64,000 bases of DNA from NCBI RefSeq assembly GCF_000974425.1, contig NZ_CP010429.1, positions 1,178,001 through 1,242,000 of the forward strand, given 5' to 3'. Of the stretch, positions 42,542 through 51,725 are shown one piece after another. The notes under the pieces are model-generated. The model had not been told where the DNA came from. It saw only the letters and a list, made by a program, of their open reading frames with translations, and ran no database searches. The stretch comes from Spirosoma radiotolerans. GTDB lineage: Bacteria; Bacteroidota; Bacteroidia; Cytophagales; Spirosomataceae. Positions within the stretch are counted from its first letter, which is position 1. Each line of letters opens with the position of its first letter. The position numbers were made by a program, and so were the translations under genes.

Positions 42542-43204
42542 TTAAAAAATCTTAACCAGCTTTTCCAGCCGATCGAGCGTCATTTGACTAAAGTCGGCGA
42601 CAACATCATCGACAAAGGGGCGGAGTTCATCCGGCGACTGCGTCGTTGCCATGCCTACAACCGAGGCACCCGATGCCTTGGCTGCCTGAATACCCGTCAT
42701 GGAATCTTCAAAAATGATACTCTCTGCTGGATCAACACCTAACATATCCATCGCTTTCTGATAGATTTCGGGATCAGGTTTTGGATGGCTAACCAGGCTT
42801 TCGTTCAGTAAAACGTCAAAGTAAGGGCGCAGGCTAAGGGCATCCATCACAAAGTCGAGGTTTTCGACAGGGGCAGACGTCGCTACAGCCGTGAGAATAT
42901 GAGCATCTTTCAGGGATTGTAAAAAGGGAATCAGACCCACGACCGGCGTAATTTCCTTGCTATATAACTCCCGAAATAACGCTTCTTTCTCCTGTGCCAA
43001 CTGCTTCGACTCGTCGGCGGTAAGGACCTTCCCCGAAAAAAGATGATTCAGGATGTCGTTATTATGCTTCCCCGAGACATATTGTACAAAGTCGGCGTCG
43101 CTTAGTGTTTTACCATATCGCTGGTAATACTCGCGCCAGGCAATGCGATGATGCGGGTTTGTATCAACAATAACCCCATCCATGTCAAAAATTACAGCTT
43201 TCAT
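42542..43204 (-). CDS. HAD-superfamily phosphatase, beta-phosphoglucomutase-like
   Basis: A 220-residue HAD hydrolase. Motif I is FDMDGVIVDTNPHH with two Asp residues (Asp8 and Asp10), motif II is the Thr/Ser of VATSAPVEN, motif III the Lys of SHPKPDPEIYQKA and motif IV the Asp pair region FEDSMTGIQAAKASG. The helical cap (about 18-85) is of subclass I, as in beta-phosphoglucomutase and phosphatases of small sugar phosphates. No sugar genes are adjacent, so the substrate is not predictable. It lies downstream of mutS2 on the same strand, separated by a long inverted repeat. Confidence 0.92.
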   Translation of the reverse strand: MKAVIFDMDGVIVDTNPHHRIAWREYYQRYGKTLSDADFVQYVSGKHNNDILNHLFSGKVLTADESKQLAQEKEALFRELYSKEITPVVGLIPFLQSLKDAHILTAVATSAPVENLDFVMDALSLRPYFDVLLNESLVSHPKPDPEIYQKAMDMLGVDPAESIIFEDSMTGIQAAKASGASVVGMATTQSPDELRPFVDDVVADFSQMTLDRLEKLVKIF

Positions 43205-43206
43205 GC

Positions 43207-43295
43207 GTTTGGTTTATGGTAACCGGTTTATGGTATTTAGTTTACGGTAGTCCTATCGCAACGGGCTGCCGTGAACCAAATACCATAAACCAAAC
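43207..43295. repeat. Inverted repeat with doubled left arm between mutS2 and the HAD gene
   Basis: 43225-43250 pairs with 43266-43291 at 23 of 26. A second left copy, 43207-43220, is exactly complementary to 43282-43295, so the word GGTTTATGGTA occurs twice on the left (43211, 43225) but only once on the right. The repeat ends 4 nt from the mutS2 stop codon. Confidence 0.8.
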
Positions 43296-43299
43296 ACTG

Positions 43300-45717
43300 T
43301 TATTTCATCTTCACAATCGTTACACCCGCTCCGCCCCGATCGGCGTGTTCGTCTTCCATCTTACCTACCTGTTTGTAACCGCGCAGGTGATTTCGTACAA
43401 GCGTCCGTAAAATGCCATCACCTTTGCCATGAACAATGCGCAGTTCGGGATAGCCAAGCATCAAGGCGTCATCGACAAACCGATCGACTTCTCCGATGGC
43501 TTCTTCCCCTCGCTTTCCACGAATATCGAGGTTAAAGCTAAAGTTTTGCATCTTCTCGTTCATGTCAACGCCCTGGCTTCGCGGACGGTCGTCCCGCACT
43601 TCAGTCGCAGCCGTAAAGGTTTTCTTACTGACTTTTTCGAGCCGGTTCAGCTTCACGTTTGACTTTAGATCGCCAATACGGATTTCGGCGTCCTTACCAC
43701 GAAGGGCTAACACCTGGCCAATGGCATTTTGACCCGATATGCGAACATAGCTACCCACCGAAATGGCCCCATTGTCATTTTCGAACTCGTCTTCTGCTTG
43801 TTTGGGCGTTTCGATAACGACCGGTTCAGGTTTGAGTTCTTTTTGCTCGAACCGCTCTAGTGTCTGACGAACCTGTTTGGTGGCTTCTCGCTCGGCTTTG
43901 TTCTCCTTAATCTCCCGAATCGTATTCTCAATTCGCTGGTTTGCTTCCTGGACTAATGCTTTGGCTTTCTGCTTCGCATCGTTGAGAAGCTGCTTCTGTT
44001 CGTTGTCCAGGCGATTTTTTAGAGCGGTATATTCAGCAAGCTGCTGGGCGAGTTTACGCTGATTGATACCAATTTCAATATTCTTCTCGGAGAACACACG
44101 CTTCTCAATATCCAGCTCTTTCAGGAGTTTCTCAAAATTTACCTGCTGGTTACCAAGCTTCTCTTTGGCCCGGTCGATAACGCCTTTGGGTAAGCCAATT
44201 TTCTGGGCAATCTCGAACGCAAATGAAGAGCCCGGCCGACCGATTTCCAATTGATAGAGTGGCTCCAGATGCTCACCATCAAACCGCATAGCGCCGTTGA
44301 TTAGGCCCGGTGTTTTGTCGGCAACCACTTTCAGGTTGGTGTAGTGTGTATTGACGACACCATACGCCCCTGATTTATTAAGATCTTCCAGAATTGACTC
44401 GGCAATGGCGCCCCCCAATCCTGGCTCTGTTCCCGTACCAAATTCGTCGATCAGGAAAAGTGTCCGTTTGTTGGCGCCAATCAAGAACTGCTTCATCGCC
44501 GTTAAGTGCGACGAATAGGTACTCAGGTCATTCTCCAGTGATTGTTCATCACCAATATCGATGAACAGATTTTGAAAAATACCCATCTCCGCATAGTCGG
44601 CCATCGGTACAAGTAAACCGCATTGCAGCATGTATTGGATCAGGCCAATGGTTTTTAACGCCACTGACTTACCACCAGCATTTGGCCCAGAAATAATGAG
44701 GATTCGGGCCTTTTCATCCAAGCGAACACTGAGTGGCACGACCGTTTTCCCCACTTTCGAAAACGACAAGAAGAGCAGTGGATGGCGGGCGTTTGTCCAA
44801 TTAATGAACGGCCGCTCATGCAGTTTCGGCATAATGGCGTCTAATTGAATTGCTAGTTTAGCCTTAGCCCGGATGAAGTCAATTTGAGCCAAAAAATTGA
44901 CGGCGCGTTTCAACTCCTCCAAATGAGGCCGGATCTGATCGGTAAGGGCAAGCAGAATACGGTAAATTTCACGGCGTTCTTCGTATTCCAGTTCACGAAT
45001 TTCGTTGTTGGCATCGAATACCTCGGCGGGTTCCAGATAGACCGTTTGACCCGTTTGGGATTCGTCATGAACGAATCCCTTAATTTTGCGCTTGTGTTCG
45101 GCCGCAATGGGAATCACCAGCCGCCCGCCCCGTACGGTTAAGGAAAGATCGTCCGGAATCCAGCCATTCTGACGGGCCTGCCGTAAAATGCTGTCGAGCC
45201 GTTTGCGGAGATTAGCCTGTTCTGCAATGATCCGACGACGGATGCTGGCTAATTCCGGTGAGGCAGAATCGCGAATATGTCCTCTATCGTCGATAACCCG
45301 TTCCAGGGAGTCCGTCAATTTTTTATCAACTCCCACTGGCCCAGCCAGTTCGCGCAGAAAAGGAAAACTGTTTGATTCTTCTCGCTTGGACAGGAAACGA
45401 AGGCAATCCTGAATGGTACGTAAGGCCAGTTTAAGGTCAAAGAATTCGTCTTCTGTCAGGGCAATTCCTTCTACCCGAGCACGGCCCAGGTGGGGCCTGA
45501 CATCAATATAATTACTCGACGGGAAGTCCGTTTCATACTGGACAATCTGCTTGAACTCGGTGGTTTGGCGAAGCAGTTTATCAATCAGTTGCACATTATC
45601 GCTGAAGCGAATTTTTTCGACATAATCCTGCCCCAGTGGACTGACGCAGGCCTCTTTTAGTCTTTCGCGGATAGTGTTAAACCCTAATTTACTCTCTAAG
45701 GTGTTGGGATAAAGCAT
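43300..45717 (-). CDS. mutS2: MutS2 / RqcU-type ATPase with Smr domain
   Basis: A 805-residue MutS2. The clamp-like N-terminal part is followed by the ATPase with Walker A GPNAGGKS (about 341-348), FIDIGDEQSLENDLSTYSSHL, the Walker B FLIDEFGTGTEP and NTHYTNLK. A long coiled coil (about 520-640) and a KOW-like segment (VGSYVRISGQNAIGQVLAL) come next, then a C-terminal Smr nuclease-type domain (LDIRGKRGEEA, RIVHGKGDGILR). MutS2 was long linked to suppression of recombination; in Bacillus subtilis it also splits collided ribosomes (RqcU). The LDxRG and HGKG motifs of Smr are intact. An NFACT/RqcH homologue lies 6 kb away. Confidence 0.97.
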   Translation of the reverse strand: MLYPNTLESKLGFNTIRERLKEACVSPLGQDYVEKIRFSDNVQLIDKLLRQTTEFKQIVQYETDFPSSNYIDVRPHLGRARVEGIALTEDEFFDLKLALRTIQDCLRFLSKREESNSFPFLRELAGPVGVDKKLTDSLERVIDDRGHIRDSASPELASIRRRIIAEQANLRKRLDSILRQARQNGWIPDDLSLTVRGGRLVIPIAAEHKRKIKGFVHDESQTGQTVYLEPAEVFDANNEIRELEYEERREIYRILLALTDQIRPHLEELKRAVNFLAQIDFIRAKAKLAIQLDAIMPKLHERPFINWTNARHPLLFLSFSKVGKTVVPLSVRLDEKARILIISGPNAGGKSVALKTIGLIQYMLQCGLLVPMADYAEMGIFQNLFIDIGDEQSLENDLSTYSSHLTAMKQFLIGANKRTLFLIDEFGTGTEPGLGGAIAESILEDLNKSGAYGVVNTHYTNLKVVADKTPGLINGAMRFDGEHLEPLYQLEIGRPGSSFAFEIAQKIGLPKGVIDRAKEKLGNQQVNFEKLLKELDIEKRVFSEKNIEIGINQRKLAQQLAEYTALKNRLDNEQKQLLNDAKQKAKALVQEANQRIENTIREIKENKAEREATKQVRQTLERFEQKELKPEPVVIETPKQAEDEFENDNGAISVGSYVRISGQNAIGQVLALRGKDAEIRIGDLKSNVKLNRLEKVSKKTFTAATEVRDDRPRSQGVDMNEKMQNFSFNLDIRGKRGEEAIGEVDRFVDDALMLGYPELRIVHGKGDGILRTLVRNHLRGYKQVGKMEDEHADRGGAGVTIVKMK

Positions 45718-45776
45718 TATGTGGAGCCGCTCTTAATCGAGTGGCTTATGGGAAAGAATAGTCTATAAATAATGAG

Positions 45777-45803
45777 TAAAGCTACCCAACTGGCGTAGCT
45801 TTA
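45777..45803. terminator. Hairpin upstream of mutS2
   Basis: TAAAGCTAC (45777-45785) pairs exactly with GTAGCTTTA (45795-45803) around a 9-nt loop. It lies 60 nt in front of the mutS2 start, so it would be either in its leader or between it and the small gene upstream. Confidence 0.5.
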
Positions 45804-45875
45804 TATAAATAACAGTAAGGAAGGGGAGTGGGTTCGCTGAATGACTATAGATACAAATACGCAAAAGAGACTTTA

Positions 45876-45927
45876 AAAAAAGATGAAAGATGAATGATTT
45901 GTAAATCATTCATCTTTCATCTTTTTT
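45876..45927. terminator. Perfect hairpin with 25-nt arms after a small gene
   Basis: 45876-45900 and 45903-45927 are exact reverse complements with only GT between them. It begins 2 nt after the stop of the 85-residue gene. A- and T-runs at its feet make it a good bidirectional terminator. The arms contain GATGAAAGATGAATGA, similar in style to arms at 12048, 15731 and 60715. Confidence 0.88.
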
Positions 45928-45929
45928 AA

Positions 45930-46187
45930 CTACCGGCTACCATTTCGGCTACTGCTGTGTCCGGAGTGCCCATGCCCTCCGCGCTCTTCAGCGAGTTCAG
46001 TCTTGGTTTTAGTTGTGGTGTCATGATCTTCTTCAGGATCTTGTTTGCTCTTGTTGGAACCCGTCATATTGCGCTCTGCGTTAGGACGGTCTTTTCCCGT
46101 GTCATGGGCTTCGTAGTTGCGAGTCCGTTTATGGTTTGCCTGTAAATCCTTCGAACCAGGCAGGTCTGTGGTTTTGTGATTTGCCAT
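45930..46187 (-). CDS. Small hydrophilic protein of unknown function
   Basis: An 85-residue protein (ATG 46187) with almost no hydrophobic residues: it is rich in Lys, Asp, Glu, Asn, His and Ser, for example KDRPNAERNMTGSNKSKQ and a His/Gly/Ser tail (GGHGHSGHSSS). It is expected to be disordered and soluble. I know no family for it; similar small charged proteins in other bacteria are often stress-related, which is only an analogy. Its reality is supported by a dedicated hairpin 2 nt after the stop and a clean ATG. Confidence 0.6.
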   Translation of the reverse strand: MANHKTTDLPGSKDLQANHKRTRNYEAHDTGKDRPNAERNMTGSNKSKQDPEEDHDTTTKTKTELAEERGGHGHSGHSSSRNGSR

Positions 46188-46247
46188 TTTGTATGTCTAT
46201 TTGTTGAGTAGGGTAATAACTGGCAACAAAGTGGATTGTTTGGCAAA

Positions 46248-46282
46248 AAAATCCCCTTTCCACATAGTAGAAAGGGGATTTT
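46248..46282 (-). terminator. Intrinsic terminator of the SusCD operon
   Basis: AAAATCCCCTTTC (46248-46260) pairs exactly with GAAAGGGGATTTT (46270-46282) around a 9-nt loop; on the minus strand the stem is followed by a run of T. It lies 29 nt after the SusD stop. Confidence 0.93.
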
Positions 46283-46311
46283 CAATTCAATTAACTAGTG
46301 CATTAATGAGC

Positions 46312-48060
46312 CTAGTAGCCAGGGTTCTGTTTAAAGATACCTTGCTGTTGGTCCATTTGTACTTGAGGAATTGGGAAGTATTCATCTTTTCCAGCGGTGA
46401 ATTTAGCTCCCGAATAACCAAGCGGTAGTCTTTGGCTTTCATAACTTAGGAAAGCATTAAGCACAGGCGCTGCAACACCCCAGCGAACGAGGTCAAAGAA
46501 ACGGTGCCCTTCGCCCGACAACTCCAACTTACGTTCAAACCGAACAGCATTTAAGGCCGCTGTCTTATCCGCGAAAGGTGTTGTGTAGGTGCTGATTACA
46601 TAATTGGCTGCATTCTTTCCATCAGCAGTTTTTACCCAAGCATCAGCGTTAGCCGCTCTAGTTCTAACTTGATTGATATAAGTGCGCGCTTTTTCTAACG
46701 TACCGGCTTCGATTTCAGCTTCAGCTGCCATCAATAACACATCGGCATAACGAATGATGTTGTAATTGATAGCTGAATAACCATCAGTCCAGGAGCTACC
46801 ATCCGTCAAACTTTTATCCTGTGACCGGTAGAAGACAAACTTTTTAGGCGAAAATGGACCTGCATAGCTTTGGTCACGAATCCAGTCCAGGCCAGGGTGA
46901 ACCATCCAGTCTAAATAAGGAATGCCACGACGACCAATCGACCAGTCTAAACGAGGGTCAACAGGACCAGCATCTGGCGTAAAAGCAGCTTTTGAGTCAA
47001 TACCCTGATCATTCTTCAACTGGTTTGCGCCAACATTATAAGATCCATCCAATAAAGGCAATCCTTTGGCATCAACGCGGAATGAGTTCGCCAGTTCAAA
47101 ACTTGGGGCAAAGAAACCACAGCAGCCGGCAGGACCATTCGAACCCGTATTATACGGGAAGTTAAGATCCAGTTCCTGAGCCGAGTTAGAAACATCACCG
47201 GTATTAACGGCAGCCTGAATAGCAAACACCGACTCTTCGTTGTTGTCTTTGGTAGCGTTGAATACATCTGTATAATTTGCTACCAGCGCATATTTCTTAC
47301 CATTAGCTGTTTGACCACTGGCAATAACCTGATCGAAGAGGGCTTTAGCTTCAGCAAACTTCTTCTCATATAGGAACGTTTTGGCCAGATAAGCCATAGC
47401 AGCCCACTTGTTCGCCCGGCCAGCTGCAGCCTGGGTTTCCGGCAAGTTGTCTTGAGCGAATTTGAAATCTGCCTCAATCTTCGGCCAGATATCTACATCA
47501 TTTTTAACTAACTCAATACCTGATCCGTAATCTACTGTTTCATCAACATAAGGTACCATGTTGAATGACCGCTTCAACTCAAAGTAGTAATGAGCACGAA
47601 GAAAACGAGCCTCACCGGCTATCCGTTTTTTATCAGCATCTGATACGTCGGTACCGGCCGAGGGCAGCGTCCGAAGAACAGCATTGGCCCGGCTAATACC
47701 TTCATACATCCCTTTCCACTTGTCGTTAATATCACCGTTAGTGGGCAATATTTCATAGCGCTGGAATGTTGAGAAGTTAGTGTTACCACCTCCATCTCCG
47801 GAGTTAGAGCCTTTATTCGCTTCACCTCCCGACACGCTGCCGCGTACCCAGTTGTAAGAGCTGGTTGCCCGCGAAAAGCCCCGGCCATTTAATTGCGAAT
47901 AGGACGCCAAAAGTATGCCTTCAAGACCAGCTTTAGATGTCAACTGATTGCTGGCCAACTGGCCTGTTGCAGGGACATCCAAAAATTTGTCTTTACAAGC
48001 AAACGTAACCATGGTGAGTGCCAATGTTACGATAGTACCCTTCAAGATGATTTTTTTCAT
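46312..48060 (-). CDS. SusD/RagB-family nutrient-binding lipoprotein
   Basis: A 582-residue outer-membrane surface lipoprotein (lipobox ending in Cys22, TMVTFACKDKFLDVPATGQ). It has the SusD N-terminal block with LEGILLASYSQLNG, the TPR-like helices (RIAGEARFLRAHYYFEL), and the C-terminal block NYNIIRYADVLLMAAEAEIEAG and VRFERKLELSGEGHRFFDLVRWG. SusD proteins cap the SusC channel and bind a glycan or peptide. The two genes are 85 bp apart with a hairpin between. No glycosidase or regulator lies next to the pair, so the substrate cannot be inferred. Confidence 0.97.
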   Translation of the reverse strand: MKKIILKGTIVTLALTMVTFACKDKFLDVPATGQLASNQLTSKAGLEGILLASYSQLNGRGFSRATSSYNWVRGSVSGGEANKGSNSGDGGGNTNFSTFQRYEILPTNGDINDKWKGMYEGISRANAVLRTLPSAGTDVSDADKKRIAGEARFLRAHYYFELKRSFNMVPYVDETVDYGSGIELVKNDVDIWPKIEADFKFAQDNLPETQAAAGRANKWAAMAYLAKTFLYEKKFAEAKALFDQVIASGQTANGKKYALVANYTDVFNATKDNNEESVFAIQAAVNTGDVSNSAQELDLNFPYNTGSNGPAGCCGFFAPSFELANSFRVDAKGLPLLDGSYNVGANQLKNDQGIDSKAAFTPDAGPVDPRLDWSIGRRGIPYLDWMVHPGLDWIRDQSYAGPFSPKKFVFYRSQDKSLTDGSSWTDGYSAINYNIIRYADVLLMAAEAEIEAGTLEKARTYINQVRTRAANADAWVKTADGKNAANYVISTYTTPFADKTAALNAVRFERKLELSGEGHRFFDLVRWGVAAPVLNAFLSYESQRLPLGYSGAKFTAGKDEYFPIPQVQMDQQQGIFKQNPGY

Positions 48061-48097
48061 TGTTTGACTTATCTAAGAGTAGATAATTATTGTTTGA

Positions 48098-48130
48098 AGC
48101 AGCGAGTTTATAGGTATCAAACTCGCTGCT
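48098..48130 (-). terminator. Hairpin between susC and susD
   Basis: AGCAGCGAGTTT (48098-48109) pairs exactly with AAACTCGCTGCT (48119-48130) around a 9-nt loop. In the gap inside the operon it may lower or tune SusD expression relative to SusC, or protect the upstream message. Confidence 0.65.
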
Positions 48131-48145
48131 AAGTAAGTGTTAATT

Positions 48146-51100
48146 CTAAAAACCAAAGCTTAAACCTACGTTGTAGCCACGGGTAACAGGGTAGTTGCCA
48201 ATGTCGATACCAAAGTTCTGGTCAGCTGAACCACCAACGGCAGGGTCTAAGCCTTTGTACTTGGTGATCGTGAACAGGTTGGTCGCAGACAGTGACAGTC
48301 TCAATCGGCTCAAATTAGCCCGGCTCAACAGTGAAGCTGGGAAGGTATAACCCAACGTCAGATATTGCATACGTCCATAAGAGCCATTCTCTACATAATA
48401 TGAATTGGCCTGAGTGTTTGTGCTGAAGTTTGATGTATTCTCAAAAATGGGCACAGTAGTGTTTGTATGCGTAGGCAACCAAGAATCTTTTACACGCGCG
48501 CTAACAGCCGCTCCTGGGAAAGAAGGATAGAAGTCGGTGTACCATTTCGAGTTGTTAAAGATTTTGTTACCAAGCGAAGTATAAAGCTGGGTATTCAGGT
48601 CGAAACCTTTGTACTTCAGCGTCAGTGTTAAACTTCCTGTGAATTTCGGGATTGGGCTACCCAAAAATACCCGGTCATCATCATTGATCTGACCGTCACC
48701 ATTTGTATCCTGGTACCGGAAACGACCAGGACCTGCACCGCTTTGGGTAGGTGCGGCAGCTACTTCCTCCTTGGAGTTAAACAACCCAATCACTTTATAT
48801 CCGTAGAAAGAAGATAAATCATGACCTGGCTGATTCCGAACGACAGGCGTACTTAGACGTTGACCATTGGCGGTGAAATAAGGCACTGATGGCGCGATGG
48901 CTGTAATCTTGTTGTCCAGAACACTACCTACTGCTGTTACTTCGTAACCCAGATCGCCGGTAACGTTTCCTCTTGTCGTGATTAAGAGGTCAATACCTTT
49001 GTTACTCATACTAGCAACGTTCACATAGGGTGCGTTGGCACGAGTACCTACAACGCCTGGCAGTGCTAAAGGATAGAGTAAGTCCTTCGTATCTTTTTTC
49101 CAGAAATCAAGAACTACTTCTAATTTGTTGTTAAAGAAGGCACCATCAATACCAATGTTGGAGGTTATGCTGGTTTCCCATTTAGCTGCAGCATTACCGA
49201 TTTGGCTACGATAGTAACCAGCCTGAACCGATGTGTTTGCTCCTGTAATATCATAGCTGTTGGCAGCATTAGAGCCAAACAGGTTATACTGGTTAGTTGA
49301 ACTTAAGTAGTTCGAATTACCCATTAAACCATAACCACCGCGCACTTTCAAATCTGAAATCCAAGGTAAGTTCTTCATGAAATCCTCAGATGAAAGACGC
49401 CAGGCTGCCGATATAGCTGGAAACACCCCATAACGGTTCTCAGAGCCGAATTGTGATGAGCCATCACGCCGAATGACACCGGTAACGATGTACTTATCAT
49501 TGAACGTATAACGTGCCTGAGCAAATAGGGAGTAGAAATTATTCCCTTTACCGTAGTAGCTGTTTACGCTACGTGTAGCCCCTGGCGTTGTGGTTCCAAT
49601 AGTTACATAGTTAGGGTCCGTAGAGAAAGGATTGAGACCTGAACCACTGATTCCCCGACCGTTTCCTGTATTGAGTGCTTCAATACCAGCTAATACGCTA
49701 ATGTCATGAATGCCAAACTTCTGCTTGTACTGGGCCGTATTGGTAAAAGTCCAGGCTAAACCAACGTTTGATGCTTCGTTATACACGTAGTTCGTATTAT
49801 TTTCTGAGTTCTCATATTGAGAACGGTTATACGAATTGTTGTAATTGCTAAAATAGTTTCCACCTATGCTACTACGTAGCGTTAACGCGGGAATTACGTC
49901 GTACTCTAAGTAAGCATTACCAAAAGCAAAGATGTTATAATTCAGGTTATCCTTAGCTCCGATGCGGTTAGCCACAGGGTTACGGGCATTATTGAAACCT
50001 GATGCAGCAGTACCCGCATACCCACCAAACGAGTTATAAACTGGTATGATCGGAGCCTGACGGAACGCTAATAAAATATCGTTTTCATCGGCAGCAACAC
50101 TGGAGTTGTTGTTGGTTGAATTCCCAAGAGCATTTCCTGTACTACCCTGTAGACCAGTGGTTGAAACATAAGCGAACTGGATGTTCTCACCAAACCGCAA
50201 TTTCTTCGTGATATCGAACTCCGTATTAACCCGGAACGTGTAACGCGAGAAATCGTTATACGTTATAATCCCGGCCTGTTTCTGCATACCTAAGCTAACG
50301 TAGAAACGACTTGATTCGGTACCACCTGAGAAACCTAATGTATGACGCATCAGCGGAGCAACCCGTGTAATGGCTCCGTACCAGTCCGTACCTGCTTTGT
50401 TTGCCGGAATAACGTTGTAAATAGCTCCGTTGGCAGGGTTGATGTTGTATTTAGCCGCTTCGGCGGTTAAATCAACCTGCGATGCCGGAACGCCGGTCCG
50501 GCTACCAACCAGCAAATAATCTGGTAGAACAGGGGTTTGCCCAGAACCATACTGGCCATTTGCAATTCCTGTAAAGCTATCTGGACCAACTGTACCGCCA
50601 GCCTGGTAGATATCGTTTTTACGCGCCTGCCATGTCCAATCAGCCTGCTCCTGTGGGTTCAGGATTTTTTGACCATGACCTGGATCCGTAACACCATATA
50701 AGCCATCATAGGAAATGCTCAGTTTTTGAGCCCGACGCTGACCTTTTTTGGTTGTCAATACAATTACGCCTGATGCGGCACGAGCTCCATAAACAGAGGC
50801 AGAAGCTGCATCTTTCAGAACGGTAGTTGTCTCAATATCATCCGGTGCAATGTACTGAATGCTCTGAGTTGGCACACCATCAACAACGTATAAAGGCTGG
50901 TTACCGCCGAAAGAACCAAATCCACGTACCCGTACTTGGCTTGTTGTGCCCGGCTGCCCGTTGGTGATTACGGTTACCCCGGCTACCCGTCCCTGTAATT
51001 GCTGCTCAACGTTCGTTGAAGGAACAACTTTCAACTGGGCTGGTTTTACCGTCGATACAGCTCCAGTTACGTCCCGACGGTTCTCCGTCGAGTACCCCGT

Positions 51101-51436
51101 TACCACAACCTCACTCAAGGCGGTGGCATCGTCTTCGAGCGTAACGTCAGCGGTTGTCCGGTTGCCTATTGTAACTTCCTGTGTTTTGAAACCGATAGCC
51201 GATATGACCAGTACTGGATTCGCGCCCCGAACGTTGATGGCGTAGTTGCCTTCAGCGTCACTTGATGTACCCGTTTGAGTACCCTTTAAAACAACGTTAG
51301 CGCCTGGAACAGGGCCATCAACGCCGGTAATTTTACCCGTCAGGCGACGGTCCTGGGCAGAAGCGGTGAGGCTCCACAGTAATAGGACTGTACCCAGAAA
51401 AGCGGTCTGCAGAAATCTGTAGAGCGGTGCTTTCAT
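48146..51436 (-). CDS. SusC/RagA-family TonB-dependent transporter
   Basis: The ATG at 51436 gives a signal peptide (MKAPLYRFLQTAFLGTVLLL...ASAQ); an open frame to 51502 is not needed. The 1096-residue receptor has a CarboxypepD_reg-like N-terminal domain (RLTGKITGVDGPVPGANVVL), a TonB-box-like ALSEVVVTGYSTENRRDVTG, the plug with QQLQGRVAGVTVITNGQPG and LYVVDGVP, and a long 22-strand barrel ending in GYNVGLSFGF. It forms an active-transport unit with the downstream SusD protein. The pair lies between mutS2 and rqcH with no other locus genes. Confidence 0.97.
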   Translation of the reverse strand: MKAPLYRFLQTAFLGTVLLLWSLTASAQDRRLTGKITGVDGPVPGANVVLKGTQTGTSSDAEGNYAINVRGANPVLVISAIGFKTQEVTIGNRTTADVTLEDDATALSEVVVTGYSTENRRDVTGAVSTVKPAQLKVVPSTNVEQQLQGRVAGVTVITNGQPGTTSQVRVRGFGSFGGNQPLYVVDGVPTQSIQYIAPDDIETTTVLKDAASASVYGARAASGVIVLTTKKGQRRAQKLSISYDGLYGVTDPGHGQKILNPQEQADWTWQARKNDIYQAGGTVGPDSFTGIANGQYGSGQTPVLPDYLLVGSRTGVPASQVDLTAEAAKYNINPANGAIYNVIPANKAGTDWYGAITRVAPLMRHTLGFSGGTESSRFYVSLGMQKQAGIITYNDFSRYTFRVNTEFDITKKLRFGENIQFAYVSTTGLQGSTGNALGNSTNNNSSVAADENDILLAFRQAPIIPVYNSFGGYAGTAASGFNNARNPVANRIGAKDNLNYNIFAFGNAYLEYDVIPALTLRSSIGGNYFSNYNNSYNRSQYENSENNTNYVYNEASNVGLAWTFTNTAQYKQKFGIHDISVLAGIEALNTGNGRGISGSGLNPFSTDPNYVTIGTTTPGATRSVNSYYGKGNNFYSLFAQARYTFNDKYIVTGVIRRDGSSQFGSENRYGVFPAISAAWRLSSEDFMKNLPWISDLKVRGGYGLMGNSNYLSSTNQYNLFGSNAANSYDITGANTSVQAGYYRSQIGNAAAKWETSITSNIGIDGAFFNNKLEVVLDFWKKDTKDLLYPLALPGVVGTRANAPYVNVASMSNKGIDLLITTRGNVTGDLGYEVTAVGSVLDNKITAIAPSVPYFTANGQRLSTPVVRNQPGHDLSSFYGYKVIGLFNSKEEVAAAPTQSGAGPGRFRYQDTNGDGQINDDDRVFLGSPIPKFTGSLTLTLKYKGFDLNTQLYTSLGNKIFNNSKWYTDFYPSFPGAAVSARVKDSWLPTHTNTTVPIFENTSNFSTNTQANSYYVENGSYGRMQYLTLGYTFPASLLSRANLSRLRLSLSATNLFTITKYKGLDPAVGGSADQNFGIDIGNYPVTRGYNVGLSFGF

Positions 51437-51710
51437 GAAGATTAGGTTGGTTTTATATTGAGTTAAACGCATCAATATTATGCTGATTAAATTATATTTC
51501 AAAGTGAAATCGTAATAAATATGTCATATGGACATTATTAAAAGCTTATTAATTATACGTATTGTTATATTTAAAATAAATCAAAAAGCTGATTATCAGA
51601 CATTTAGGCTATTTTTTGGAGCCTAAAAATTCAATAAATTATATTTTTTGTTAGATAGAGTTAAGTTTAATTTGCACTTGCTTGAAAAAATGGCCTGGCC
51701 ACTTTAGATA

Positions 51711-51718
51711 TAGGTTTG
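51711..51718 (+). promoter_or_regulatory. -7 box of the NFACT gene
   Basis: TAGGTTTG exactly matches TAnnTTTG and ends 7 nt before the ATG at 51726, which predicts a very short leader. No good -33 partner lies at the usual distance. Confidence 0.5.
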
Positions 51719-51725
51719 TTACATT

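Noticed and set aside
46312..51436. A full polysaccharide utilisation locus
   Set aside because: Only the SusC/SusD pair is present; there is no glycosidase, sulfatase, sigma/anti-sigma pair or hybrid sensor next to it.
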